Assembly: GCF_949628215.1 (NCBI RefSeq)
Contig: NC_134282.1
Location: 14,116,723 to 14,180,722 of the forward strand
Direction of reading: 5' to 3'
Origin: Phalacrocorax aristotelis
Lineage: Eukaryota; Chordata; Aves; Suliformes; Phalacrocoracidae
DNA: 64,000 bases
Shown: positions 48,430 through 60,053 of the stretch, in pieces
Layout of the letters: each line of letters starts with the position of its first letter
Numbering within the stretch: position 1 is the first letter of the stretch
Notes under the pieces: model-generated
The model's database searches: none
Told to the model about the DNA's origin: nothing
What the model saw: only the letters and a program-made list of their open reading frames with translations
Translations under genes and position numbers: made by a program

Positions 48430-48990
48430 GGTCTCGGTTACTGATTCATATTTCTAATCTTCCTTTCCTGAACATACAATGTTCTTTTGTTAAATGAATG
48501 GTCTTTAATTAATGCACTTGCACAATGCAGGGGCTTGCATGGGGATCGATGATAGGAAGCAACAGGGGATGGTTCCCTCCAAAATGGTTTGTCAGCATTG
48601 AGAAAGAAAAGGCAATGTCTATAAAAGGACCACTAATAATGCCCACACGTCTCTCACCATGTTGTCTGAAGGGACATTCCTTCCCTTGTTGACAGTCAAG
48701 TGTAATAAGTACATGTCTTCGCTCAATCATTATAGACCATAGAATTGTATTCTTTAATTAGCATGTACTGTTAGCCCTCCTTTCCTTTATGGGCCATTTT
48801 TTGGCCTTTTACAGACCAGCAAAAATGTTTTCCTTCGGTTCTTTTTCTTGAATTCTTTTCTTTCTTGAATTCTTTTATTTTTTTCTTTCTTTCTCTCTCC
48901 CTCTTTCTGTAGTCAATGTAGTCTTTATTGACAATATGCCTACCAGCCAAAGCCAACTGTTTGTCATCTCTCTGCGTTAGGCAACTTCTT
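48430..48990. promoter_or_regulatory. Candidate conserved non-coding element
   Basis: Non-repetitive block with TCTTTAATTAATGCAC, ATCGATGATAGG, TTGACAGTCAAG and TCTTTAATTAGCATG strings up to 48,770. A T/C-rich stretch follows in which TTCTTGAATTCTTTT is tandemly duplicated (48,845-48,859 and 48,862-48,876). Confidence 0.33.
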
Positions 48991-49369
48991 TCAAGTTGTC
49001 CTTTTTTAAAAGGAGCCAGGGCAGCGCGCATGCGCACGGCGCCCGCCGGGCTGGGGAGCGCCCCGTGCCCGAGGCCGCTGCACCCCTCTGAACCGCAAAG
49101 CTGAGGTTTAAAAACTCATGGGAAGAATATTCTGAGCATGTTGGGGAGCTGCAAAACCCTGCAGCCTCTTAAAATCGGTAAGGGGAATATTCAAGGCGGA
49201 GGCGGCTTACCTTCAGATTACTTCAGCTGACGAATGGATTTCCTCTCTTACAAAGAAATAAAATGCTCCAAGTCCCCCCTAGGACCCTTGTAAAAAGTGT
49301 CGCTGTGACAGGGACACATTTTGGGGGGGGAAATCTTCAAACAAACAGTTTCATCCCTCGCCCGCCCTG

Positions 49370-49530
49370 CCAAAACAATAACCCCTCGGGGGCGGGGGGC
49401 AGCAGCGGCCCTTGGGGACGGCTCCGCCTGGGAGCTCTCGACAAGATCCCGGCCGTTCGGCCCCCCAGGACCGCGACGGCGTGGGCAGGAGCCGGGGTGC
49501 CCTGCGGAGGGGACGGGGCTCCAATGGGTG
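49370..49530. promoter_or_regulatory. Small CpG island
   Basis: CpG-dense for about 150 bp, flanked by AT-rich sequence on both sides. Confidence 0.45.
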
Positions 49531-49599
49531 ACACGGGGCTCGCTTTTCGCAGTCTGCCGCAGCTCGGGCACTATTGAAAGAACTGGTTCATTTGAAGTC

Positions 49600-51320
49600 T
49601 CCGATCTGAAAAATGTTATCTCAGAAATGAAGCCAAAGTAGCGTTTTCTTTTGTTCTTTTAATGCAAATGCCAACCTAAAACGATTAACATTAAAAGACG
49701 TTAAAGACCAACAAAAAAAACCACGCATTAGTACTTGATTGTACACCACATTAATAATACACCGGTTTGGGGAAATTTTTTTCAGCTAATATAAAAACAA
49801 AGAGAAAAACAAGGTTGACTACACAGTATTTTAGGAACGGCTCGGTATCGTCAGTACAAACACGTATTTTAAAAGTGCACGTTTGTAAAAATAACCATAG
49901 AATTGAAACGTTTATAAATATTTATTGTAAAAAAATCCAAATATTAAAAAATAAATAGTATGTTCAAACACAGAACAGAACATTCCTTCGTTACCAAACA
50001 TGTGCTGAAGGAAAGTATGGAATATAAGAAGTCTGGAAAGAGGTACAGCATATCAACATTGCGAATGTGGTTGTTGTGGGTTTTGTTTTTCTTTTTTTTT
50101 TCTTTTTTTTTCCCTTTTTTTTTTTTTGCCAGCTACATTTTCCAGAGGCGTTTCTCCTCCATACAAGGTATGTGGTAGGATTTCCCATAAATATGACAAA
50201 TCCAGGATTAATAATAACAACAATAATAATAATATTATAATACCCACTCCACTGCAGTTTGACTCGGTCTTCACTCAAGAAAAGTCCCATTAAATTAATG
50301 GGGTTGCTTAGAATGGCAGGATTGGGCTCAGATCACTCTGTAGCAACTAAACCAGAAGTACACTGATGAGTTACCACTTCAAGGAATTCGTGTTACGAAC
50401 AGAGCGTTTCATGACCTCCAATGCGAAACTACCAGATTAACCTTAATCTGGGAATCATTTCAGTGCACACGGTGATGTTTATAAAATGAAGATACGCAAG
50501 AAATGCAGTTTGACTATCTTTACACTTACGGACAATAAAACATGAAAGCATATGGAAGCCATCGCTTTGAATGCGTTAACAACTTCGATACATTGCAGTA
50601 TATACATGCTTAATAGGTATTCGGACTGTTAAAATTATCAAAGCCTTTACTCTTACGTCTACCCTCTTGAGTTCACTCTACTGGAAAGAAAACGTTTGTT
50701 GGTCACAAACTGGTGTTAATGAAACCCAACATTTCTGACTTCTCGCAATAATCGCATTCTGTGCAGCATGTGTGTAGGAATAGTTTGTTAGACGGAAAAG
50801 TTCAGAGGATAAAATGCAAAAAAATGGACATCATTTCAACTTTCGAACAGTAAGGTCATACAGACATCTATGGAGATCTGTACACAGAGACTTTCACACA
50901 GACACAGCCACATAAATCCAGATATATGTCTATACACGGGATTCGATAGTTTGGTATTTTCTGCACCCTCTGGGCCCCTAAAGTTATCCTTAAAAGTTTG
51001 ATTTTATCTCTTTAGAAACGGTTTAAAGCTAACGGGCAGGGTGAGTTTGACAGAGAGGAGAACAAATCGCTGACAAAGAACCTTTTACGTTTCATCAGCG
51101 TTGTTAGGACGACGAGCAGGAATTTCTCAGATAATAACTCCCACTTCAAAGATTTCTCAGCTCAATAGAAATTGGACCATCCTTTTTATTCAACCACAAG
51201 GGCTGGCACTAAAGACGACTCAACTGTTTGAATTTTTTTTCATCGTGTTTATTTTTCCCCTATTCACTAGGGTACTTGGATAAAATAAACAACAAGACAA
51301 TTACTGGAACATGGACTTCT
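49600..51320. promoter_or_regulatory. Long AT-rich non-coding interval, candidate enhancer region
   Basis: About 1.7 kb with no CpG patch and only short open frames. It contains a T-rich run (50,080-50,127) and an AAT repeat (50,211-50,240). Outside these it is non-repetitive with many homeodomain-type cores. Function cannot be assigned. Confidence 0.3.
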
Positions 51321-51329
51321 AACTTTCCC

Positions 51330-51790
51330 GGGCCCACGGCCCAGCGGCCATGGCCCCGGCCGTGCGGGTGTCAAGTTCCCCCGCACCGCGGAGCCTCCGC
51401 CCGCCGCCGCGCAGCGCCGGCCGGGCCGGGCAGGCAAGGGGGGCGCGGGGGCTCCCCTCGGCCCTCGCCCCGCTTTCCCGGCTCCTGAGGGGCTTCCATC
51501 AGCACACCCACTCCCCAGCGGGGCCGAGGCAGCCCAAGGGGGTGTGGGGGGAGTGGTGTCTTTTCGGTCCCCGTCCTGTCTTCCCCTGCGAGGTGGGGGC
51601 GGGGGGCAGAGGGAAGCACTTCTCGGGCTTTGTGGCCGGGTCTTGTTGCGAGAAGCCGGTCAGAGATGCTGGGGAGAGGGGGTGGGAGCGCGCCCCGAGC
51701 CCGGCTGGCGGTCCCCTGCTTTGGGGAGAGGGAGAGCGGGGCCCCGACGCCGGAGCGGGCCCGCCTCGGGGGGAGGGCGAAGCCCCGCAA
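51330..51790. promoter_or_regulatory. CpG island
   Basis: CpG-dense block immediately before the duplicated X-box-like module. Overlapping frames of up to 173 codons are compositional. Confidence 0.6.
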
Positions 51791-51839
51791 ACCCCAACCC
51801 CGCCGAAGTGCATGAGGTGGAGGAAGTATATCTCTAGCG

Positions 51840-52530
51840 GGGAGCAGATTGAGTGTATTAAGCTAGCATGAAACAAAGGTCAGTGCAAATGTATCTTAAT
51901 AGACTGTCTCAAATGGAGTGTGCCTCCTTTGAAGGCCGCTTGCTATTGCTCTCCTCATTACCATAGCGATCCTAACGTGGCATGCTGATGCACCATAAAA
52001 CTCACACTTTCAACCCCAAAATCAGGCCCTTTGAACAACCCGAGCTTGATTAGACCTTTCTCCTTTTCTTTTCCCCCTTAAAAACCATTTCCTTGCCTTT
52101 AGAAACTCGCCCTCAAATCCCAAACGCATTCTCTGATCCCGGCAGAAAGCAGAAACAAAAGTGAGCTGAGGCGACGGTTCAAGCGGGCCTTTTCTTCCTG
52201 ACAGTCTGATCCATTTTTATTATGGTCTGGAACAAGTGCCCTGTTCGCGTGGGTTTTGTTTACCGGAAATTAAACGAAAATGATTTAGTTCGCGTCAAAC
52301 AAAAATATATACTTGTATACACAAGAAAAAGGGCCTGTTAGACGTAAATATTATGTCCTTAATGAAAAGACTGGACGGGCTCCAGACTTCGCCTTTCACT
52401 ATTTAAGTATGACTTGCCTATTGCCATAGAAATCCTAACTTACCATGAAGATTCACCGTTGTGAAGAAATACTTCTTTGTGCGAGCTCGCTTTGATGTCT
52501 AAGGCATAAGATTCAGACTTTCAGCTGCGT
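51840..52530. promoter_or_regulatory. Candidate enhancer with an internally duplicated module
   Basis: Two related modules lie about 0.46 kb apart in the same orientation. Copy A is 51,939-52,013 and copy B is 52,413-52,524. Shared blocks in the same order are CTTGC(C)TATTGC, a 33-nt core beginning CATAG..ATCCTAAC (25 of 33 identical), and a 20-nt block CATAA.A.TCA.ACTTTCA (16 of 20). CCATAG with its flanks resembles an RFX X-box half. Old duplication is inferred from the collinear order. Confidence 0.55.
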
Positions 52531-52995
52531 CTGTCTAGATTACCTTGAGAGCAACGGGGTAGACATCTGTAACAAGCAAATGAAAAATTAAAGGTGATTA
52601 GCCTGCACATCCAAACACTTCTGTAAATAGAGAAATAAAGAAATAAACAGATCTCGGGACACGATGGAAGCATCCTCCCTGCCCGCAGCTGCCTTCTGTA
52701 CCTCTCGATTTCCATGACACAGGTTTCAGGGGTTGCAGGGGGACAAAATTCTCCCCTGGTTTAGGCTCGTCTCTCGCACGTTTCTCTGCCCTACGTGTAT
52801 CCCCTGGTACCACACGCTGTTGCCACTGTTCGAGGAGTTTAAATGAAAAGTTGCCGAGTTTGGGCGAGTGAGGAAGGGAACCCCGACTTGGTGCCTTGGG
52901 AGGAAAATAAGGCTGCATAAGTAGGGGAGGCGCTGGGCGAGGTGGGGGGGAGGTTGCCACCGACCAGCTATTTATTTCCCTGTAGCTTTTATCTT

Positions 52996-53035
52996 TATAC
53001 ATATACACACGCACGTGTGTGTGTGCATGCGTGTG
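52996..53035 (+). repeat. 40-bp alternating pyrimidine-purine tract, Z-DNA-prone
   Basis: Uninterrupted alternation from TATACATATACACACGC through GTGTGTGTGCATGCGTGTG. Confidence 0.85.
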
Positions 53036-53379
53036 GAGTTGTACGCCCACGCAAAGTCCGGTCACCTGGGTGCAGAGGTGATGTGTCAGGCAGGAGCAGA
53101 GGCGGTTACCGCAGCCTTCCGCCTGCACTCAGCCGGCCGTGGAAGCCTCCTCCAGCAGCCCACGCTACTTATTTGCCTATACTATCTGGTATTCTTAAAC
53201 ATCATTAAAGTAATTAAAACGGCACCATTCGGCAGTTTCAAGCTACCCCAGTGGAGGGGTTTGTTTATGTATTTGGGTTTTTTTCCCCCCCTCCATTACT
53301 CTTCTGAGCCAGAGGAGTGGGCCCTGTGGGTTTGCACTGGCAGCTCCGGGGCAGCAGGAAGGTGCCACGGCCGCGCTGC

Positions 53380-53560
53380 CGGACCCGTGCAAGAATTTAT
53401 GGCGCGGGCGGTTCTCAGGGCAGCGCCGTGGGGCAGCGGCCCCGGGTGCCCGCACTGCCGGGGGGCTGCCCGCCCCGGGCCCTGCGTGACGTCACCAGCG
53501 GGCTCTGCCCCCCCGCCCCCCCGGGAGCCCCGCTTCAACGGGAGCCCTGCTCGGGGTGGG
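53380..53560. promoter_or_regulatory. Small CpG island downstream of ZIC4
   Basis: CpG-dense for about 180 bp just beyond the predicted ZIC4 polyadenylation site; it contains CGTGACGTCACC, a perfect CRE (TGACGTCA at about 53,487-53,494). Confidence 0.5.
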
Positions 53561-53776
53561 ACGGGCGTGTTTGGGTATTAGAAGTCATTACCAGTGGGAG
53601 CTAAAATGGACAGTCAATCATCACACCCCCCCGGGCCTTTCCTTATTAGCGACTGCTGGGGGGGAATATATATGTATATACATACACACACACACGTGTA
53701 TTTATATGCAGCAACCGGGACAAGTAAGGAGATTCTTTACAGAAACGCCCATCGAACGGGTTAATTAATCAAAGAA

Positions 53777-53782
53777 TTTAAT
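53777..53782 (-). terminator. Candidate polyadenylation signal ATTAAA for ZIC4
   Basis: ATTAAA, the commonest variant of AATAAA, reads on the minus strand about 535 nt after the ZIC4 stop, followed by AT-rich sequence. It is the nearest good signal downstream. An upstream TATATAAACTATT stretch gives the usual A/T-rich context. Confidence 0.4.
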
Positions 53783-53952
53783 GGATCCATTTTGTACAAT
53801 TCGGTAACAAATAATAGTTTATATATATATTTCTTAAAAAAAACCACACTCTCACAGAAAATAGTGGGCGAACAGAACACTGCAGCACATGGTACTCTTG
53901 ACAGGAGAAAATCTGTACAGCCAAGATCTGTGTGAAACCACTTTGGTCCTTC

Positions 53953-54010
53953 AGGGAGGGGAGGGGAGGGGAGGGGAAGGGAAAGGAAAGGGAAGGGAAA
54001 GGGAAGGGGA
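53953..54010 (+). repeat. GGGGA/GGGAAA purine tract within the ZIC4 3' UTR region
   Basis: GGGGA repeats about five times and passes into GGAAAGG-type units: 58 bp of pure purine on the plus strand. In the ZIC4 transcript it reads as a pyrimidine tract (CCCCU/CCUUUCC). Confidence 0.9.
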
Positions 54011-54049
54011 TGCAAATCAGTCGGCTTGTAAACAGACGGGAGCGAGGCG

Positions 54050-55045
54050 GTCGGAGGGGGGGTGTGTGTGGCACGGAGGGAGGAGGCGGCAGCGCCCCGG
54101 CCGAGGCGGGAGCAGCCCTCCCGTGTGCGGGGTGCCGGGAGCGCAGGCTGGGGCCCGCCGCCGGCCCACCCGCGTACTCCGCAGCGCGTCGTCTCTCCCT
54201 CTGCCAAGCGCCTCTCTCTGCCTCTCCCGCTCGGCCTCCCCGTGCCCCGAGCAGCGCTCACCGGCCCCGGCCGGGGGGGGCCGCCCGCCGCCGCCCCGCC
54301 GCCCGCGGCGCGCCCTAGCAGCGGGGCCGGGGCTCGGCGGGGGGGCGCGGCGGCGGCGGCGGGGGCGCGGCGGGGGGCGCGGGGGGGCCGCGGAGCCCCG
54401 CGCCCTGACACACGTACCATTCGCTCAGGTTGGCGGCGGGCTGCGCGGGCGCGGAGGGCTCGGCGTGGGAACAGGAGGCGGGGGGCTCCCGGCCGGAGTC
54501 CGAGGAGGGGGACACCAAGGAGGGCGTGGAGGACTCGTAGCCGGAGCTGGGAGGAGGGGATTTGCAGTGCACTTTCATGTGTTTTCTCAGGGAGCTGGGG
54601 TGGGTGTAGGACTTGTCGCAACCTCTCACTTTGCAGTTGTAGGGCTTGTCGCTGGTGTGGACGTGCGAGTGCTTCTTCCTGTCGCTGCTGTTGGCGAAGC
54701 GTCTGTCACAGCCCTCGAATTCACATTTGAACGGCTTCTCCCCTGCAGGAGGCAATGGGCGAGCACAGCCATTAGCGACGGCGGCCGCGGGGCAGGGAGC
54801 GGCGCACTCCTTCCCCGCCCCCCCCCGCCAGCCCACAGCCTCCCCGGGCTCCTCTCTGGTCCTGGCACGGTTCTCCCCGGGACAGCTCCCCTCAGGCCTC
54901 CCCTGTCCCCGTCGGCACCGGCCCTGCCCTTCCCCGCCCGCCCTGCCGAGCTCCCCCCCGGCCGCCGCCCCGTTCCCACCCGGCTGCGCAGCCGGCTCCG
55001 CGCCGAAGCGCCCTGCCCGGCCGGCTTCTCCTCCCCCTTTCCCTG
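54050..55045. promoter_or_regulatory. CpG island over ZIC4 exon 2
   Basis: About 1 kb of very dense CpG covering the last coding exon, the adjoining 3' UTR and the intron end. 3'-exon CpG islands are frequent at developmental transcription-factor genes. Confidence 0.65.
54315..54742 (-). other. ZIC4: ZIC4 coding exon 2 (zinc fingers 4-5 and C-terminus)
   Basis: This exon starts with the last two bases of Gly402 and encodes ZF4 and ZF5 without a further intron. The serine/proline tail runs up to the ZIC family C-terminal signature NLSEWYVCQ (506-514). After it come about 29 proline- and arginine-rich residues ending in a cysteine, then TAG at 54317-54315. A donor-like TG|GTACGT lies inside the WYV codons (GT at 54417-54416), so a transcript splicing out here to a further 3' exon cannot be excluded. 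Confidence 0.92.
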
Positions 55046-58000
55046 CCCTGTGTGTCAACGTCGGGTTTTGTGCAAAAGACAAAGCCCCGAGATAAGGAAA
55101 ACTTAGAGGCCAAGTGCTCTTTTCGAGCAAACAACGTGTGTTGTCCCCACGGACTCCGATGTCCTGCAGAAAGAGCGGTCAGTGATTTATCCCTGGGAAG
55201 GTTTTTACGTTAAATACATGTCTCACACTCCCCCAGGTGCACATGGAAATATTATTCATAACCTGGCTAGATCACACCTCATCCACTCCATTCTTGCTCT
55301 GATTACAATCCCGTGGAAGATCCGCATCCCCCCTCCTTCCCCCGCGCTCCAGCTTGCTGGTACCGTGTGTCAAGGCACAAAATCTTCCAAAAAGACATTG
55401 ATTGTGGGGGGCAAAACGATAGAGGTTCAGCAGGATGACTAGGCCGGTGCACGGCACTGTCGTGGGGGTAGGATTCCCTTTTCATTTGAACCTATTCAGT
55501 CATGGAAGGAATTGCAATCGGGATTAATTTGTCTGGTAATATGATAAGTGACGTTAAGCATAATAGAAATATAATCGTGTTGCTCGAGTCGTGTGAAAGT
55601 TTAACCTCGGATCGTGTGGACCGGGCACGGTACACGATATACAGGAAGCTTTCAAGCAAACACGCCACAGACAGCTTCGGGATGAAATGATATGACTACG
55701 TTATTGTCACTGCTAACAGCGAACTGCAAAACCCTGCTCGCCAAGAAGTCCCCAGCTCCTGCACCCACCGAGTATGAAAATAACCTCCTCATCTGTCAAA
55801 AGCCAAAAAGCATCAGGGCGCAGAGGACACCACAAAAATATACGGCCGAACCTTAAACGTGAAGTGCAAACAAAGCCACTGTGCTCACCATCATGGCGTA
55901 TGTGGTCGAAAGGACTTCCAATATTTGTAAAAGCTTCCAGGTTTGGGAGGGTTTTTTTCCGAATTTGTTGGTTTTAAAATTTTTTCCCCCTTTCAGTTCA
56001 TCACGGTTAAATTTCGGGGGGACGCAGCCCACCTCGTGCTCGGCCACGAGCAGAGGCACATAAAGGAAGGCATTCCAAATATTTCACATGAATGCACTTT
56101 ATGCAAGGTGGGTGGGAAAAAGCTCATGGCTCTGCGTTTAAAGTGTGTCCTTTCTGCACTGTAATAATCAACGAGGAGCTCCCACGTCCTGCACCGCTAA
56201 CATTCGCAGAGAGGACGGGTAAATACCTGGCGTTAGAGGGAAGAGGGGAAGAGGTTAAAAAGTTAAAAATAGGGTATCTTAGAAAACGACGCGGGCCCTG
56301 TAACCAAATACTGTCGACGTACAGCGGTGCATATGCATAGACACAGGCACGCATATAATCTAATTACAGTTTCATGTAAGGAAACAATTTGACCTTCAGC
56401 ATCCAAGTTGAGACAACAAATCAAGGATATTAGTGTAGTACAAGCAAGCAGTAAGTTAGGAGACCCCAGGGAAAGCCATGCTCATAAGCACTCTGCTTGT
56501 GCAAAGTGAGTTACATTCAGGTACAAGCGGGCTGCGGCGCATTCCGCTTCCCCCAGAGTTGAAAAATGTTCAACTTCGCTTAACCCCTTGAAAGAGCCAC
56601 TGAAAAGTCCCTCCGTACAGTCAGGTTTCAAGTGGGAAGAGGGCAGCATTTTCTCAGCTGCCCGGTTTGCATTCTGTGAGCGCCTTACTAAAGAGGGGCC
56701 ACCCGAGCCGTTTGCAAGTATTTCTTTCGCGAAAGCAGGTTTTCTTACGTGGAAATCCCCTACCCGGCAGGGAGAGGACATTTTACAGGTCCTGGCTGCC
56801 GCAGCCGGGGCACGGAGGTGCAGCCACGCAGAAAGTTCCCCGGGCGATGGAGGAGCGCAGGATCTCAACCGCCATTTTACCCCCACACTTGTAGCTGGGC
56901 AAAAGTGTTCAGTGAAATTCAGCTTGGAAATTGTGGCATAATCCCCCGTCTCCGGGAGTGGATTAAGGTATTTACCAATTTCTCCGGGGGGGGTGTGGGG
57001 GGTGTAGGGGGGATCCCGGAGGGGGGGGTGGCTGCCCCCGGGGCTGCGGGCGAGACGCGGGGGCGGCGGGGACCGCCCGGGAGGGAGAGGGGCTCCGTCC
57101 CACGCCTCGCACTATTGTTCCTGGCCCTCTGGGAAGGCGGCGAAGTGATCCCTGCCCGTCCTGCTCGTCCCGCTGCCGCCGCCTTAACGGCCTTACCCTC
57201 CAACCTGGAAAATTCGCACATCGCCAGAAATGCCTCTGCCTGCTCCCCAGCCTCGGAGAAATCAGAACTCATTAATATTTGAGGAGGCAATAATTTTCCT
57301 GTTGAATCTAGAACTGTCTTCATGAATAATTCGTAGCGAGTTCTATTAGGGTTTCAGAAACATTGCTTTTTTGACAACTTCTGGGTGTTTAATAGAAACG
57401 GTGGAACCATAAAGGCCCTGCAGGAGTTTTCACAATACAGCAATTAATCACCGGGAAAGTTAAAGCGAAAAGTACAGGCGGGCGGAATGATGTTTAATAA
57501 ACGCAAACCTCCGATCCCGGGTTTGCCCTGAACCTGCCTCTCCGATGTAGGTCAGTTTTCCCAAGAATTTAACCATTTTCTGCTTCAGAGACTTCAAACA
57601 GTGAGGCCGTTAAAGAGCAGTAAAAGTTTGTTTACTTAGGAAAAACACTGTCATTAAGGGATGAGCTCTCCCGGTTAATGGCTGTACCTGTGCTGATCCG
57701 ACAAGGAGCTGGCTCGGATACAAGTTATGCGAGCTGGGGATACTCCTTTCTCCTCGAAAAAGGGGGCCGAGGAGGCAGCAGAGGAACACAGCTTTGCTGT
57801 CGCCCCCCGCCCCCCCCAGACAAGCTATTCATAGAGCGATGGAAAAATAATTAGGTGACGAGTGACGGTCGCTGTAAAATCTCCGTGCTATGTTTAGACG
57901 ATAGCGATACGAAATTAGTGTACGTTCTGCGTATTATATCACGTCGAGTTATATCATAAAAATGCAACTCCTGGAAGGTCAAGCCCTGCACGGAGCATGG

Positions 58001-60020
58001 GGGAAGGGGAGTTTTATGAACTGCAAGGCGAAAAAAATCGTTTGGCTGTAAGCAGATCTTACAATAGGATTATGTAGTTTCCCTCGCAGTGCATAAGGCT
58101 GTACGGGAGGGGCTGGGAGGTGGAAAACCCTACACTGGAACAGATTAAATTTTACAAAAAGGGTTTATTTCTTATCTTCTTCTTGGGGGGAGGGGGAGGG
58201 AAGGAAAAACACCCCCCACCAAACCCAAAAGCCAACCAGGGAAAAAAAAAAAAGCCAGCGCTACAGCCTACAAACACCGGCTGCTAAACTAATTAATACA
58301 ACTTCACAAGCTGCTCCTGGAAGTGTGAAAACTTTCTACGTGCAATTTCATTAATTATAAATGTTTTCCTGACCGGAAGAGCTCAAACATAGTTTTGCAG
58401 TCCATCGAGTTACTTTATTTTCTGTTAACTAGAACTAACAGATGTTTCTGACACATGTCCCAGTTTCGCTTAACAGATCTGCAAATGACATTTCAAAATG
58501 TACAGGCCGAAACAATACCGGGTTTTCTTCTCCGTTTTTTTCCCCCCTCCCGAGAATCAGAACCTGCAGCTCCCCATATCTGCGAATGCAGAGAGTCGTT
58601 GGAAGGCAATGCTCATTAAAAATGTCAGTGTTATTCAGATCAAACATTTGAAACTCCCTCTGCCCAAAACAAAACTGTTGAACGAAAAGGTCGCAGCTGT
58701 GTTATTCTCACAATGTTCGAGCAGCAGCATCTCAGCGACATCAGTCAAAACTGACTAGACAAGTTGTAACTTCTATTGTTCACTTTTAATTTGTGAGCTT
58801 GCACAATGATTTCATTTTTTCCCCAACTACTTTAAACTGCCAGAAGAAAAATTCCTTGCCTGTGTGAATAAGCAGAAATAGCAGCTATATCACTCGGTAT
58901 TTACACGGCTCTACCCACATAAACATTGCAGCAGCCTCTCCGCACCACCACAAAAAAAATATGGACGAGAATTCTGAGATTTGTTCTCGCTCTCCTTTCT
59001 CCCCCCTACTGCCCTCTCGCTCCAAACGGTAAAGAAGCAAACAAATCTGAGAATTTATTTTCCAGAAGTACTTGGCGTGCATTCAATAACAACGCAAAGG
59101 ATACATGAAAAACAAAATAAAGCAAAACAGTATGCTGAATAACACAGAGAGAGAGTAAAGAGAGCTTTACATACTGACCTGTATGAGTTCTTTTGTGTAT
59201 TTTGAGATTCTCTGATCTGGCAAACACTTTGCCACAGCCTGGGAAAGGGCAGGGGAAAGGTTTTTCACCTGTGTGGACTCTGATGTGATTTACAAGTTTA
59301 TATTTGGCTTTGAAAGGTTTCCCTTCTCTCGGGCACTCTTCCCAGAAACATATGTGATTGGACTGCTCGGGTCCTCCAACGTGCTCCACCGTGACATGAG
59401 TCACCAGCTCGTGCATCGTGCTGAAAGTTTTCGAGCATAATTTTTTGGGAGTCTGGTCCAACTCAATCCACTTACAGATGAGTTCCTGTTTGATAGGCTG
59501 CCTCATGTAACGAAAGAAGGCCCCCGGGCCGTGGTGTGGAGCCAGATTCACGTTCAGATTCATGCCACCGTAGCTATGAAGTGAAGAAGCAGCAAAAGGA
59601 TCTGTCCTGGAGGCTGGTACTTGAGTGAAATGTTCAGACCTGGCGTACATTTCTCCAGGTAACCCCAGTCTTATCTGTCCGTTTAGATGGCCACCTGGAG
59701 CTGCATGGGGAGGCTGTTCATGGAGTCCAGTGAACAGAGAGGGATTCCCAGCTTCTGAGTGGTGATGGTGGTGACCATGGTGTCCGGGGTAGCTACCTGT
59801 TGTTGAGACAAACAGTCCGTGGTGAGAACTTGCAGCGGGGCGCTGCTCGGTCAGCCCTGGCATGAGTGGGGCCGGCAGGTCTCTGCATATGAAAAAGTCC
59901 CTACCTGCTGCCAGAGCCTGGGCTGGGTGAGAGACGGGGTAAGGGGCTGCCGGTGACTGCGCCGGGCCGAACGCTCCCGTTTGACTAGAGACCACCTCGG
60001 CTTGGCCTGCCGTATGATGA

Positions 60021-60053
<33 letters not shown>

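Larger units (their letters stand above)
53755..54314 (-). other. ZIC4: ZIC4 3' untranslated region (predicted)
   Basis: From the stop codon the minus strand runs through a very GC-rich stretch, then a C/T-rich tract (plus-strand GGGGA/GGGAAA repeats at 53953-54010), then AT-rich sequence. An ATTAAA polyadenylation signal on the minus strand lies at 53782-53777. Cleavage would fall 10-30 nt further on, giving a 3' UTR of roughly 560 nt. The end point is inferred from this signal alone. Confidence 0.45.

Noticed and set aside
54009..54017. Octamer-like ATGCAAAT in the ZIC4 3' UTR region
   Set aside because: A single 8-mer is expected by chance at this scale and has no partner sites nearby.
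59006..59178. Read-through of ZIC4 exon 1 to a 458-residue protein
   Set aside because: The extension breaks the ZF3-ZF4 linker right after a good donor, while the spliced join restores TGEKPF and fingers 4-5.
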